In this document: in pieces, positions 1 through 6,110 of the stretch
Layout of the letters: the number at the start of each line of letters is the position of its first letter
How positions within the stretch are numbered: the first letter of the stretch is position 1
Assembly: GCA_902767175.1 (NCBI GenBank)
Contig: CACXGH010000103.1
Location: 1 to 9,781 of the forward strand
Reading direction: 5' to 3'
From: an uncultured Ruminococcus sp.
Lineage (GTDB): Bacteria > Bacillota > Clostridia > Oscillospirales > Acutalibacteraceae
DNA length: 9,781 bases
The notes under the pieces: model-generated
Database searches by the model: none
Told to the model about the DNA's origin: nothing
What the model saw: the letters and a program-made list of their open reading frames with translations, nothing else
Translations under genes and position numbers: made by a program

Positions 1-452
1 ACCTTTATGAGAGACCCTGTAACCAGTTCGTTGCAGGATTCATGGGTACTCCTCAGATGAACTTTATAGATGCTACTATCGTAAGATCCGGCGATGATTA
101 CGGCATTCAGTTCGGTCAGTACACAATTCCGCTTCCTGAGTCAAAGAATAAGAAGAATATTCTTTCACACTTCGTAGGCAAAGATGTTGTTCTCGGTATC
201 CGTCCTGAAGATGTTCACGATGAGCCTGAGTTCCTTGAGAGATCAGAGGAAAGCATTATCGAAGCTCAGGTTGAGATCACAGAGCTTATGGGTAACGAAA
301 TCTACCTCTACCTTACAATCGAAGGCACATCATGTGTTGCTCGTGTTGATCCTTCTTCTACTGCAGAAGCAGGCGAAAGCATTGAAATCGCATTCGATGT
401 TGAGAAGATTCATATCTTTGATAAGGAAACAGAAAGAACTATCACAAACTGA
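1..452 (+). CDS. ugpC: Carbohydrate ABC transporter ATP-binding protein, C-terminal part (MsmK/UgpC/MalK family)
   Basis: This is the C-terminal 149 residues of a sugar-importer ATPase; the N-terminal nucleotide-binding half (Walker A, signature, Walker B) lies outside the window. The reading frame is open from the first base, starting LYERPCNQFVAGFMGTPQMN. This closely fits the family hallmark LY..P.N.FVAGF(I/M)G.P.MNF that joins the ATPase domain to the regulatory OB-fold/TOBE domain. A second family marker, GIRPEDV, follows about 65 residues later. Members of this family energise CUT1-type importers of oligosaccharides or glycerol-3-phosphate from the cytoplasmic face, and in Firmicutes one ATPase often serves several permeases (MsmX/MsmK). 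The substrate cannot be read from this fragment. The gene ends with TGA and is followed after 26 bp by a strong terminator, so it is the last gene of its unit. The symbol is a family label; msmX or msmK would be equally fair. Confidence 0.9.
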   Translation, partial: LYERPCNQFVAGFMGTPQMNFIDATIVRSGDDYGIQFGQYTIPLPESKNKKNILSHFVGKDVVLGIRPEDVHDEPEFLERSEESIIEAQVEITELMGNEIYLYLTIEGTSCVARVDPSSTAEAGESIEIAFDVEKIHIFDKETERTITN

Positions 453-478
453 TATTCTTAACATACTATGATACTTAT

Positions 479-509
479 GCGCATTCCTCGGAAGAGGAGT
501 GCGCTTTTT
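479..509 (+). terminator. Intrinsic terminator of the ABC ATPase gene
   Basis: An 11-bp stem pairs GCGCATTCCTC (479-489) with GAGGAGTGCGC (494-504), with one G-T wobble, across a GGAA tetraloop of the GNRA type. TTTTTC follows directly. Its position 26 bp after the stop codon fits Rho-independent termination of the ATPase transcript. Confidence 0.9.
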
Positions 510-627
510 CTGTTTGGGACTCTTTTAAAACAGAATTGAGCAGCCTTTTCCTTATTTTCTTTGTTAATAGAAAAAACCATAATCTGTATAAACTTATTCT
601 AATATCAGCAGTTTCTAAACAGTACAC

Positions 628-665
628 AAAAAATCGGACCGTGCCCGAAGGCACGGTCCAAAAAA
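628..665 (-). terminator. Intrinsic terminator of htrA (UUCG loop)
   Basis: Read on the minus strand, GGACCGTGCC and GGCACGGTCC form a perfect 10-bp GC-rich stem closed by a TTCG loop (plus-strand arms 636-645 and 650-659). It is followed by GA and six T residues (plus-strand A run 628-633). It begins 48 bp after the htrA stop codon, so it is the expected end of the htrA transcript. An A run on the other side could give weak activity in the opposite direction. The rest of 510-627 shows no gene or clear signal. Confidence 0.9.
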
Positions 666-706
666 AGGAGAAATATGAAGAATGAACAAATAATCGGTTA
701 AACTAA

Positions 707-2263
707 TTACCAATTGAAGAAGTAGTCATAGATATCATCATAACCGCCGTTTCCAAAGCCGCCGTTATTATTATTGCCGCCGTTTCCGCCGGGGTTGAAG
801 TTATTGCTGTTTTTACCGTTATTGTCGGTCTTTTCCTCTTCTCCGAGAGTTACATTGAGCGTCTTTTCCTCTCCGTTACGGTAGATGACGATGTCAACCT
901 TATCTCCTGATTTTTTCTTGAGAAGAGCTGTCGAAAGATCTGCGCTTGTCTTAATATCCGTTCCGTCAAACTTGAGTATCAGATCGCCAACCACAAGACC
1001 TGCCTCAGATGCAGCGGTATTATCGTATACAGTATAAACATATACACCCTGCTTATCAACGCCGTAACGCTGCATGGTAGACTTATCTGAAACATCGACA
1101 GGCTTTATTCCGAGATATGCTCTGCCTGTAACACGGCCGTTATTCTTAAGATCTCCGAGTATAGACTTAACATTATCTATCGGGATTACATAACCGATAC
1201 TCTCAACCGTTGTACCGCTTGAAGTCTGAGTGGACTTTGCTACAACAATACCAACAAGATTTCCTTCGCCGTCAAACATACCTCCGCCGGAGTTTCCGGG
1301 GTTGATAGGTGCATCTGTCTGGAGAAGCTCCATGTTCTGACCGTCTATTGTAATAACTCTGTTGAGTGCGCTTACGATACCTGCTGTTACAGAACCTCCG
1401 AGCTTGCCGAGAGGATTACCAATAATTATAGCTGTCTCACCTACTTCAAGATCTGCTGAGCTGCCAAAGGCAGCAACTGTGAGGTCTTTGGCATCTATCT
1501 TGATGAGTGCTATATCAATTACAGAATCAGTACCGATAAGCTCTGCTTTATATTCTTTGCCGTCTGTAAGTGTTACAGTAATATTTTGTGCATCTTCAAT
1601 AACATGGTTATTGGTGACAATGTAACCGTCAGACGAGATAATAACACCGCTGCCTGCGCCCTGCATTACATACTGTCCGTAAAAGCTGTTGTATGATGTT
1701 GACTCTGTTGTTATCTCGACAACGGAATCCTTGACACTCTTTACCACTTCCTGAATTGAATTGCTGCTTTTCTTAGTAGATGAAGATTCAACAATATTCA
1801 GTCCTGAATCATTTCCCTCAGTTGTAGCGGCAGCAACCACCTTGCCGCTGTTTGTAGCAGTAACTGTATTATTTGCATTGCTGCCGCCTACAAGATATGA
1901 TCCGAGAATACCGCCTCCGAAACCGAGACACATGGCAAGAACAAGTCCGCAGGCTATCATAGCCTTTTTGCCGCCTGTTCCCTTTTTCTTTGCTGCCTGA
2001 GGCTTAGCTCTGTATTCCTGTGCAGCAAACTGTGAACGATAATTCTCATAGCTGTAAACAGGTGTGCTGTTTCTTACAGAATGCGACTGTACATCCTGCT
2101 GAGGTATTTCTACCTGTCTTGTATCGGATTTCGAGAATATATCCTTATATGAATCCTGTTCGTCCGAAACAGAGTAATTATCGTTGTAAGCCGTATCGGG
2201 AGCATTTACAGGCTGTGTATTCATTGAGCTGTATTCTTCTGTATTATATCTTTTCTCTTCCAT
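707..2263 (-). CDS. htrA: Membrane-anchored HtrA/DegP-like serine protease with one PDZ domain
   Basis: This is a 518-residue envelope protease of the trypsin-like S1C family that degrades misfolded extracytoplasmic proteins. Residues 1-100 form a hydrophilic tyrosine-, glutamine- and serine-rich cytoplasmic segment ending in a lysine cluster. A single membrane segment spans about 101-124, followed by a linker. The protease domain (about 165-370) shows the full catalytic triad: His220 in TNNHVI, Asp250 in DIALIKI and Ser325 in NPGNSGGG. One PDZ domain (about 382-475, starting AYLGIKP) follows. A low-complexity Asn/Gly tail (about 480-508) ends in an aromatic, acidic C-terminus. The ATG has GGAGGT seven bases upstream. 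Length and architecture fit Gram-positive HtrA/HtrB proteins, although the cytoplasmic segment is long. It lies 133 bp downstream of coaBC on the same strand, with its own putative promoter, so it is probably a separate unit, perhaps with read-through from coaBC. Confidence 0.95.
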   Translation of the reverse strand: MEEKRYNTEEYSSMNTQPVNAPDTAYNDNYSVSDEQDSYKDIFSKSDTRQVEIPQQDVQSHSVRNSTPVYSYENYRSQFAAQEYRAKPQAAKKKGTGGKKAMIACGLVLAMCLGFGGGILGSYLVGGSNANNTVTATNSGKVVAAATTEGNDSGLNIVESSSTKKSSNSIQEVVKSVKDSVVEITTESTSYNSFYGQYVMQGAGSGVIISSDGYIVTNNHVIEDAQNITVTLTDGKEYKAELIGTDSVIDIALIKIDAKDLTVAAFGSSADLEVGETAIIIGNPLGKLGGSVTAGIVSALNRVITIDGQNMELLQTDAPINPGNSGGGMFDGEGNLVGIVVAKSTQTSSGTTVESIGYVIPIDNVKSILGDLKNNGRVTGRAYLGIKPVDVSDKSTMQRYGVDKQGVYVYTVYDNTAASEAGLVVGDLILKFDGTDIKTSADLSTALLKKKSGDKVDIVIYRNGEEKTLNVTLGEEEKTDNNGKNSNNFNPGGNGGNNNNGGFGNGGYDDIYDYFFNW

Positions 2264-2314
2264 AATAGTTACCTCCGTTAGTTTTTATTATGTTGTATTT
2301 CCTTTGATGTATTT

Positions 2315-2344
2315 ATTATAAATCAGAATTCAGATTTATGTGAT
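2315..2344 (-). promoter_or_regulatory. Putative sigma-A-type promoter of htrA
   Basis: On the minus strand a perfect TATAAT (2320-2315) is preceded, across an 18-bp spacer, by ATCACA (2344-2339), which matches TTGACA at four of six positions. Transcription would start near 2308 and give a leader of about 45 bases. The -10 box is strong and the -35 box weak, as is common for activated or repressed promoters. A 22-bp palindrome fills the spacer (separate entry). It was found by eye and is not mapped. Confidence 0.45.
2318..2339. promoter_or_regulatory. 22-bp palindrome inside the htrA promoter, candidate operator
   Basis: Arms ATAAATC (2318-2324) and GATTTAT (2333-2339) flank a GAATTC core (2326-2331). 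Ten of eleven base pairs are symmetric; only the A2325/A2332 pair breaks the dyad. The palindrome overlaps part of the putative -10 box, the whole spacer and the edge of the -35 box, which is a classical repressor position. It is not a CIRCE element (HrcA) or a CtsR heptad repeat, the known stress-operator types. As RNA it could also form an AT-rich hairpin after coaBC, but no T tract follows on that strand. Confidence 0.45.
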
Positions 2345-2396
2345 AATAAAATTTATATCTTCTTATAACAATCTATTAACTTTAGCTTAATTATTT

Positions 2397-3617
2397 TTAA
2401 GAATGCTGTGCTTTCAGCAATTTTTCTCTCCTGATTTTCAGTACTTCATCAAGTATCTCGTGTGCTGCCTCCCTCTTGGACATAAGCTCAAGCTCACGGG
2501 TCTGTGTCTGTGTTATAAGGGTTATTATATTGGTATCGGTACCGAAACCTGCACCGCTTTGTCTTATACTGTTGGCTGCAATAATATCGCAGTTTTTTGA
2601 AACAAGCTTCTTCCGTGAGTTTTCGAGAAGATTTTCCGTTTCCATTGAAAAACCGCAGATCACCTGAGTGTCGGTTTTATTTTCTCCGGCATATTTCAGG
2701 ATATCCTTTGTACGTCTGAGTTCAATACTCATATCTCCGTCATTCTTCTTGATTTTATTATCCGCAGCACTCACGGGTGTATAATCCGCTACTGCAGCAG
2801 CCATGATCAGCGCATCGCTTTCTTTGAAGCTCTCCGATACGGCATTGAACATATCCTCGGCAGAGCGGACATTCTTTCTGTTTACAAACAGAGGCGTTTC
2901 AAGATTTACAGGTCCGCTTATAAGGGTAACATCTGCCCCTCTCATAGCGGCAGCCTGTGCAATCGCATAACCCATTTTACCTGAGGAATGATTGGTAATA
3001 AACCTTACAGGGTCGATCGCCTCCGCTGTGGGGCCTGCACTTACGGTTATCTTCATGCCTCTGAGATCCTTTTCATATTCAAGCTGATATCTGATATAGT
3101 CTATAAGAACACCGACATCAGGCAGCTTTCCTTTGCCGGTATCCCTGCAGGCAAGTCTGCCGACAGCAGGCTCAACTATAATAAAGCCATGCTTTCTTAG
3201 TCTCTCAAGATTTTCCTGAACAATACTGTTCTCATACATATAAGTGTTCATAGCCGGTGCCATTATTATAGGACACTTAGCCGCAAGCAGCATTGTTGAC
3301 AGCATATCATCGGCAATACCGCAGGCTGCCTTCCCTATTATATTGGCTGTTGCCGGAGCTATCATAATAATATCGGCCCTCTGAGACAGTTCTACATGCT
3401 CAACATTATATTTGAAATTCCTGTCGAAGGTGTCTGTAAGGCATTTATTCCCCGTAAGAGTCTCAAAGGTTATAGGATTGATAAAATTCAGTGCGTTTTT
3501 TGTCATCACAACATTTACATCGCAGCCCTCTTTAACAAGATCACTTACAAGCTGAGCTGACTTATATGCGGCTATCCCGCCCGTAACACCTACTACTGCC
3601 GTTTTTCCTTTAAGCAT
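2397..3617 (-). CDS. coaBC: Bifunctional phosphopantothenoylcysteine decarboxylase / phosphopantothenate-cysteine ligase
   Basis: This is a 406-residue fused enzyme for two consecutive steps of coenzyme A synthesis: CTP-dependent joining of cysteine to 4'-phosphopantothenate, then FMN-dependent decarboxylation to 4'-phosphopantetheine. The N-terminal CoaC flavoprotein domain (about 1-185) has the GVTGGIAAYKSA FMN loop, catalytic His74 in HVELSQRAD, the PAMN motif (121-124) and Cys157 in the flexible GRLACRDTGKGKLP clamp. The CoaB domain (about 188-400) has IDPVRFITNHSSGKMG including Asn209, AAAVADYTP, and the KIKK motif at 288-291. Key residues fall within one position of E. coli Dfp numbering. 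The chosen ATG has GGAGG seven bases upstream. A longer open frame reaches 3680, but those extra 21 codons cover the ribosome binding site and extended -10 promoter region and lack family similarity. The gene is divergent from the PHP phosphatase gene and probably has its own promoter. Confidence 0.96.
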   Translation of the reverse strand: MLKGKTAVVGVTGGIAAYKSAQLVSDLVKEGCDVNVVMTKNALNFINPITFETLTGNKCLTDTFDRNFKYNVEHVELSQRADIIMIAPATANIIGKAACGIADDMLSTMLLAAKCPIIMAPAMNTYMYENSIVQENLERLRKHGFIIVEPAVGRLACRDTGKGKLPDVGVLIDYIRYQLEYEKDLRGMKITVSAGPTAEAIDPVRFITNHSSGKMGYAIAQAAAMRGADVTLISGPVNLETPLFVNRKNVRSAEDMFNAVSESFKESDALIMAAAVADYTPVSAADNKIKKNDGDMSIELRRTKDILKYAGENKTDTQVICGFSMETENLLENSRKKLVSKNCDIIAANSIRQSGAGFGTDTNIITLITQTQTRELELMSKREAAHEILDEVLKIRREKLLKAQHS

Positions 3618-3624
3618 CCTGTTT

Positions 3625-3629
3625 CCTCC
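3625..3629 (-). promoter_or_regulatory. Ribosome binding site deciding the coaBC start
   Basis: GGAGG on the minus strand lies seven bases before the ATG at 3617. This supports that start over the in-frame upstream candidates at about 3680 and 3635-3647, none of which has a comparable site. Confidence 0.85.
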
Positions 3630-3662
3630 GCTCATAATAATAGTATTCATATCTAATATATA

Positions 3663-3691
3663 TTTATAACACAATTTCATTTGATTGTAAA
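3663..3691 (-). promoter_or_regulatory. Putative promoter of coaBC with extended -10
   Basis: On the minus strand TTTACA (3691-3686, five of six consensus bases) is separated by 17 bp from TATAAA (3668-3663, five of six). A TGT directly before the -10 box gives the extended TGn element. Transcription would start near 3656, giving a leader of about 39 bases. This is the best-looking promoter in the window and also argues that the coaBC protein does not begin at 3680. Confidence 0.65.
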
Positions 3692-3701
3692 TAATGTAAG
3701 C

Positions 3702-3741
3702 TTGTATTTTATTGAATTATATGATAAAATCAACTTATAGT
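3702..3741 (+). promoter_or_regulatory. Putative promoter(s) of the PHP phosphatase-nagZ operon
   Basis: Two overlapping candidates are visible. One is TTGTAT (3702-3707), 17 bp, then TAAAAT (3725-3730) preceded by TGA as an extended -10. The other is TTGAAT (3712-3717), 18 bp, then TATAGT (3736-3741). Either would leave a short leader ending at the TTG start. The choice cannot be made by eye. Confidence 0.45.
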
Positions 3742-3748
3742 TTTTATC

Positions 3749-3754
3749 GGAGGG
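3749..3754 (+). promoter_or_regulatory. Ribosome binding site supporting a TTG start
   Basis: GGAGGG lies seven bases before TTG at 3762. No ATG is available before residue 24, which lies past essential metal-binding histidines. The site therefore fixes the non-ATG start. Confidence 0.85.
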
Positions 3755-3761
3755 AATTATT

Positions 3762-4538
3762 TTGAGGAATAATTATCATACTCATACCGGCAGGTGCCTT
3801 CATGCCTACGGCTCTGATGAAGAATATGTGATGAAGGCTATTGAAAGCGGAATGAGTGAGCTTGGTTTTTCAGATCACGGTCCTTTTCCGGACCATGATT
3901 ACGGACTGAGAATGCAGTACAGTGAGCTTGACTCTTACCTTCGCACTGTAGATGTACTGAATAATAAATACCGTGACAGGATAAAGCTTTTTAAAGGGCT
4001 TGAAATAGAATACTATCCCTCATACAATGATTATTACAGGCTCCTGCTTGATGAAAAAAAGCTTGACTATCTCGCACTCGGAGCGCACAGCTTTTATGAC
4101 AGAAACGGAGAGTTCAGGAATATTTTCTTTGCCGGATCAACAGACGAAATCGAAGATTATTCCGCAAATATCTGCAGTGCTATTGAGACAGGCTTTTTTA
4201 CATTTGTTGCTCATCCGGATATATTGTTTATCAATAATCTTCCCATAGATCAGAAAGTCAGGAACGCCTGCACAAGAATAATCGACTGTGCAGCCGAGCA
4301 TGATATGATCCTTGAATACAATGCCAACGGCTATCGGCGTGAAAGGCGGCTTTATCCGGACGGTTTCCGCTATCCGTATCCTCACCCTTTCTTCTGGGAA
4401 GAAGCCGCAAAAAGGAATATCAGGGTAATAATAGGCTCAGACTGTCATGCGCCGGATCAGGTGTATGACGAGAGCTTTACCTATGCCGAAAGAAAGGCAG
4501 AGGAGCTTGGTCTGAATCTTATAGACAGTATATTCTGA
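3762..4538 (+). CDS. hisJ: PHP-family phosphatase, probable histidinol-phosphatase (HisJ/HisK type)
   Basis: This is a 258-residue metal-dependent phosphoesterase of the PHP superfamily, most like the HisJ/HisK histidinol-phosphatases that hydrolyse L-histidinol phosphate late in histidine synthesis. The metal-binding residues are all present: His6 and His8 (YHTHTG), Asp38-His39 (GFSDHGP), Glu81/Glu83 (KGLEIEYYP), His109 (LGAHSF), His151 (FVAHPD), and Asp227 with His229 (GSDCHAP). The CLHAYGSDEEYVMKAIESG stretch after the HTH motif is typical of the HisJ subfamily, and the length matches it. There is no signal peptide, so it is cytoplasmic. Translation starts at TTG with a well-placed GGAGGG. 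No other his gene is visible nearby, and the gene appears to be cotranscribed with the hexosaminidase lipoprotein 40 bp downstream. The exact substrate is therefore inferred from family resemblance only; another small phosphomonoester is possible. Confidence 0.85.
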   Translation: MRNNYHTHTGRCLHAYGSDEEYVMKAIESGMSELGFSDHGPFPDHDYGLRMQYSELDSYLRTVDVLNNKYRDRIKLFKGLEIEYYPSYNDYYRLLLDEKKLDYLALGAHSFYDRNGEFRNIFFAGSTDEIEDYSANICSAIETGFFTFVAHPDILFINNLPIDQKVRNACTRIIDCAAEHDMILEYNANGYRRERRLYPDGFRYPYPHPFFWEEAAKRNIRVIIGSDCHAPDQVYDESFTYAERKAEELGLNLIDSIF

Positions 4539-4578
4539 GCACTGCATCAAATATATTATTGTCAGAGGAGACGTAAAT

Positions 4579-5961
4579 ATGAATAAGATCAAAAAAAGCA
4601 AAAGAAGAATAACCTCTCTGCTGATTTCGGCAGCAATGCTCATCTCATTGACCGCCTGCAGCGGTCAGCAGAGAAAGGTAAGCGATGTCACCGTCAAGAC
4701 CTCAGCCTCATCGTCAGCAGAAGAAAGCTCACAGACATCAAACCATGAAAGCTCGGTATGGCATCCGAGTACAGACAATTCAGATGAGTCGTCCGAGGTT
4801 TCTGCCGAGTCTCAGACGGAATCAGACATATCACAGGCAGAATCGGACATTTCTCAGTCAGAATCCGAGATATCTCAGACCGGACAAAGCTCTGATACAT
4901 CTCCGTTTGCAGTACCCGAGGAATTTCAGGATAACGGAATATTTTCCGGATACTATGACGAAGCATACAGATATATGTCCTCCATGACTCTTGAAGAAAA
5001 GGTCGGACAGATGATAATGTCTGCAATACCTGCCGAAGACAGAATAGAAACCGCAAGAGACTATCATCTCGGAGGATATGTCCTTTTCGGAAATGACTTT
5101 GCGGGGAAAACAAAGGAGCAGGTCATTTCAATGATTTCTTCACTTGTAATATCGCAGAAAATACCGCTTTCAATAGCAGTTGATGAAGAAGGCGGAACTG
5201 TTACAAGAATAAGTGCCAAGCCTGCATTAAGCCCTCATGAGTTCATGTCACCGAGAGATCTTTACAAAAACGGCGGAATGGCATATATTCAGTCTGATGC
5301 AGATGAAAAAGCAAGCCTGCTGAAGGAGTTAGGTATTGACATCAACTTTGCTCCCGTTTGTGATATTGCAACTGATAAAAAGGACTTCATGTATGACCGC
5401 TCATTAGGCGAGGACGCAAAAACAACTTCTGAGTTTGTAAGGATAGTAACCGAAATCAGCATGGCTAAAGGTGTATCTGTCACCTTAAAGCATTTCCCCG
5501 GATACGGCAGCAATGCCGATACACACACAGGCTCATCTGTTGACAAAAGGACGATGAAAGAGCTTGAGGAAAAGGATATTGTGCCGTTCCGGGCAGGTAT
5601 AAATGCCGGTGCTGAATTTGTTATGGTGAGCCATAACATAGTAACTGCCATGGACGATAAAAAGCCTGCTTCACTCTCCGAGAATATTCATAAATATCTG
5701 CGTGAGAAATTAGGCTTCACAGGTCTGATAATCACAGACGATCTATCAATGGCAGCTATTACTAATTATGCGGGAGAGAATACGCCTGCGGTCGCTGCAG
5801 TTCTTGCAGGAAACGATATTGTGGTTATCGGAAGCTCAATGATCGAGCAGTCGGTAAATTCTATCATTGAGGCAGTAAACAACGGAAAGATAAGCCAAAA
5901 GACTATTGACCGCTCTGTAATGCGAATAATCGCAAGAAAATATCAAATGGGAATGATGTAA
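4579..5961 (+). CDS. nagZ: Lipoprotein GH3 beta-N-acetylhexosaminidase (NagZ type)
   Basis: This is a 460-residue secreted lipoprotein that should remove terminal beta-linked N-acetylglucosamine, for example from peptidoglycan fragments. A lipoprotein signal (lysine/arginine-rich start, hydrophobic stretch, lipobox LTAC with Cys27) is followed by a Ser/Glu/Gln-rich linker (about 33-108) containing three 7-residue repeats. A single GH3 barrel then runs from MTLEEKVGQM (about 136) to the end. The NagZ-specific KHFPGYGSNADTHTGSS motif carries the Asp314-His316 general acid/base dyad, and ITDDLSM contains the likely nucleophile Asp387. No second GH3 domain follows. Gram-negative NagZ is cytoplasmic, whereas Gram-positive forms such as that of Bacillus subtilis are exported, which fits this lipoprotein. 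GAGGAG lies eight bases before ATG. The gene sits 40 bp after the PHP phosphatase gene, and a terminator follows it. Whether it acts on muropeptides or on other amino-sugar glycans is not shown. Confidence 0.93.
   Translation: MNKIKKSKRRITSLLISAAMLISLTACSGQQRKVSDVTVKTSASSSAEESSQTSNHESSVWHPSTDNSDESSEVSAESQTESDISQAESDISQSESEISQTGQSSDTSPFAVPEEFQDNGIFSGYYDEAYRYMSSMTLEEKVGQMIMSAIPAEDRIETARDYHLGGYVLFGNDFAGKTKEQVISMISSLVISQKIPLSIAVDEEGGTVTRISAKPALSPHEFMSPRDLYKNGGMAYIQSDADEKASLLKELGIDINFAPVCDIATDKKDFMYDRSLGEDAKTTSEFVRIVTEISMAKGVSVTLKHFPGYGSNADTHTGSSVDKRTMKELEEKDIVPFRAGINAGAEFVMVSHNIVTAMDDKKPASLSENIHKYLREKLGFTGLIITDDLSMAAITNYAGENTPAVAAVLAGNDIVVIGSSMIEQSVNSIIEAVNNGKISQKTIDRSVMRIIARKYQMGMM
4813..4875 (+). 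repeat. Three tandem 21-bp repeats encoding Q-x-E-S-(D/E)-I-S in the nagZ linker
   Basis: Three consecutive in-frame 21-bp units (4813-4833, 4834-4854, 4855-4875) encode QTESDIS, QAESDIS and QSESEIS at residues 79-99, and QTG begins a fourth, broken copy. The copies differ mostly at synonymous or conservative positions, so the array is not very recent. It lengthens the low-complexity tether between the lipid anchor and the catalytic barrel. Confidence 0.85.
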
Positions 5962-5990
5962 TATTCTTACTGAAAGCCCTGAAAAGCAAT

Positions 5991-6040
5991 AAAATAAGCC
6001 GATGAAGGTTGATTATCAATTCTTCATCGGCTTATTTTTT
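5991..6040. terminator. Long, probably bidirectional terminator between nagZ and yfhO
   Basis: A 17-bp stem pairs 5991-6007 with 6022-6038 (core AAGCCGATGAAG with CTTCATCGGCTT). A second small stem, TTGA/TCAA, sits inside the loop. On the plus strand TTTTTT (6035-6040) follows for nagZ. On the minus strand the mirrored arm ends in TTATTTTATTGC, so it can also stop the convergent yfhO transcript. Confidence 0.88.
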
Positions 6041-6069
6041 ATTCGTTTTTTACCCTGTCCGGCAGGCGC

Positions 6070-6105
6070 CTTTCTGATTAAAAGTGTCTACTTTTAATCA
6101 GAAAG
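6070..6105. repeat. Perfect 15-bp inverted repeat just after the yfhO stop codon
   Basis: CTTTCTGATTAAAAG (6070-6084) and CTTTTAATCAGAAAG (6091-6105) are perfect reverse complements around a six-base loop TGTCTA. It starts five bases after the yfhO stop codon on the minus strand. No T tract follows in either direction, so it is not a textbook intrinsic terminator. It may stabilise the mRNA 3' end, act as a protein site, or be a dispersed repeat. Confidence 0.75.
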
Positions 6106-6110
6106 CAGTA

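Noticed and set aside
675..701. Eight-codon ORF with a good AGGAG site (MKNEQIIG)
   Set aside because: It lies in the 3' region of htrA on the opposite strand, has no promoter or family support, and the AGGAG falls next to the terminator's A run. Most likely chance.
2318..2339. Palindrome as the coaBC terminator
   Set aside because: The stem is AT-rich and no run of T follows on the minus strand; its placement in the htrA promoter is a better explanation.
3618..3680. N-terminal extension of coaBC in the same open frame
   Set aside because: The extension would run through the GGAGG site that serves the ATG at 3617 and into the extended -10 promoter, and CoaBC proteins normally start with the short K-x-VVGVTGGI segment.
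4813..4875. CRISPR-like array
   Set aside because: The units are directly adjacent with no spacers, only 21 bp long, and in frame within nagZ.
4694..5113. Overlapping open frame on the minus strand of nagZ
   Set aside because: It lies antisense to the low-complexity linker and start of the catalytic domain of a clearly real gene and shows no recognisable domain or ribosome binding site.
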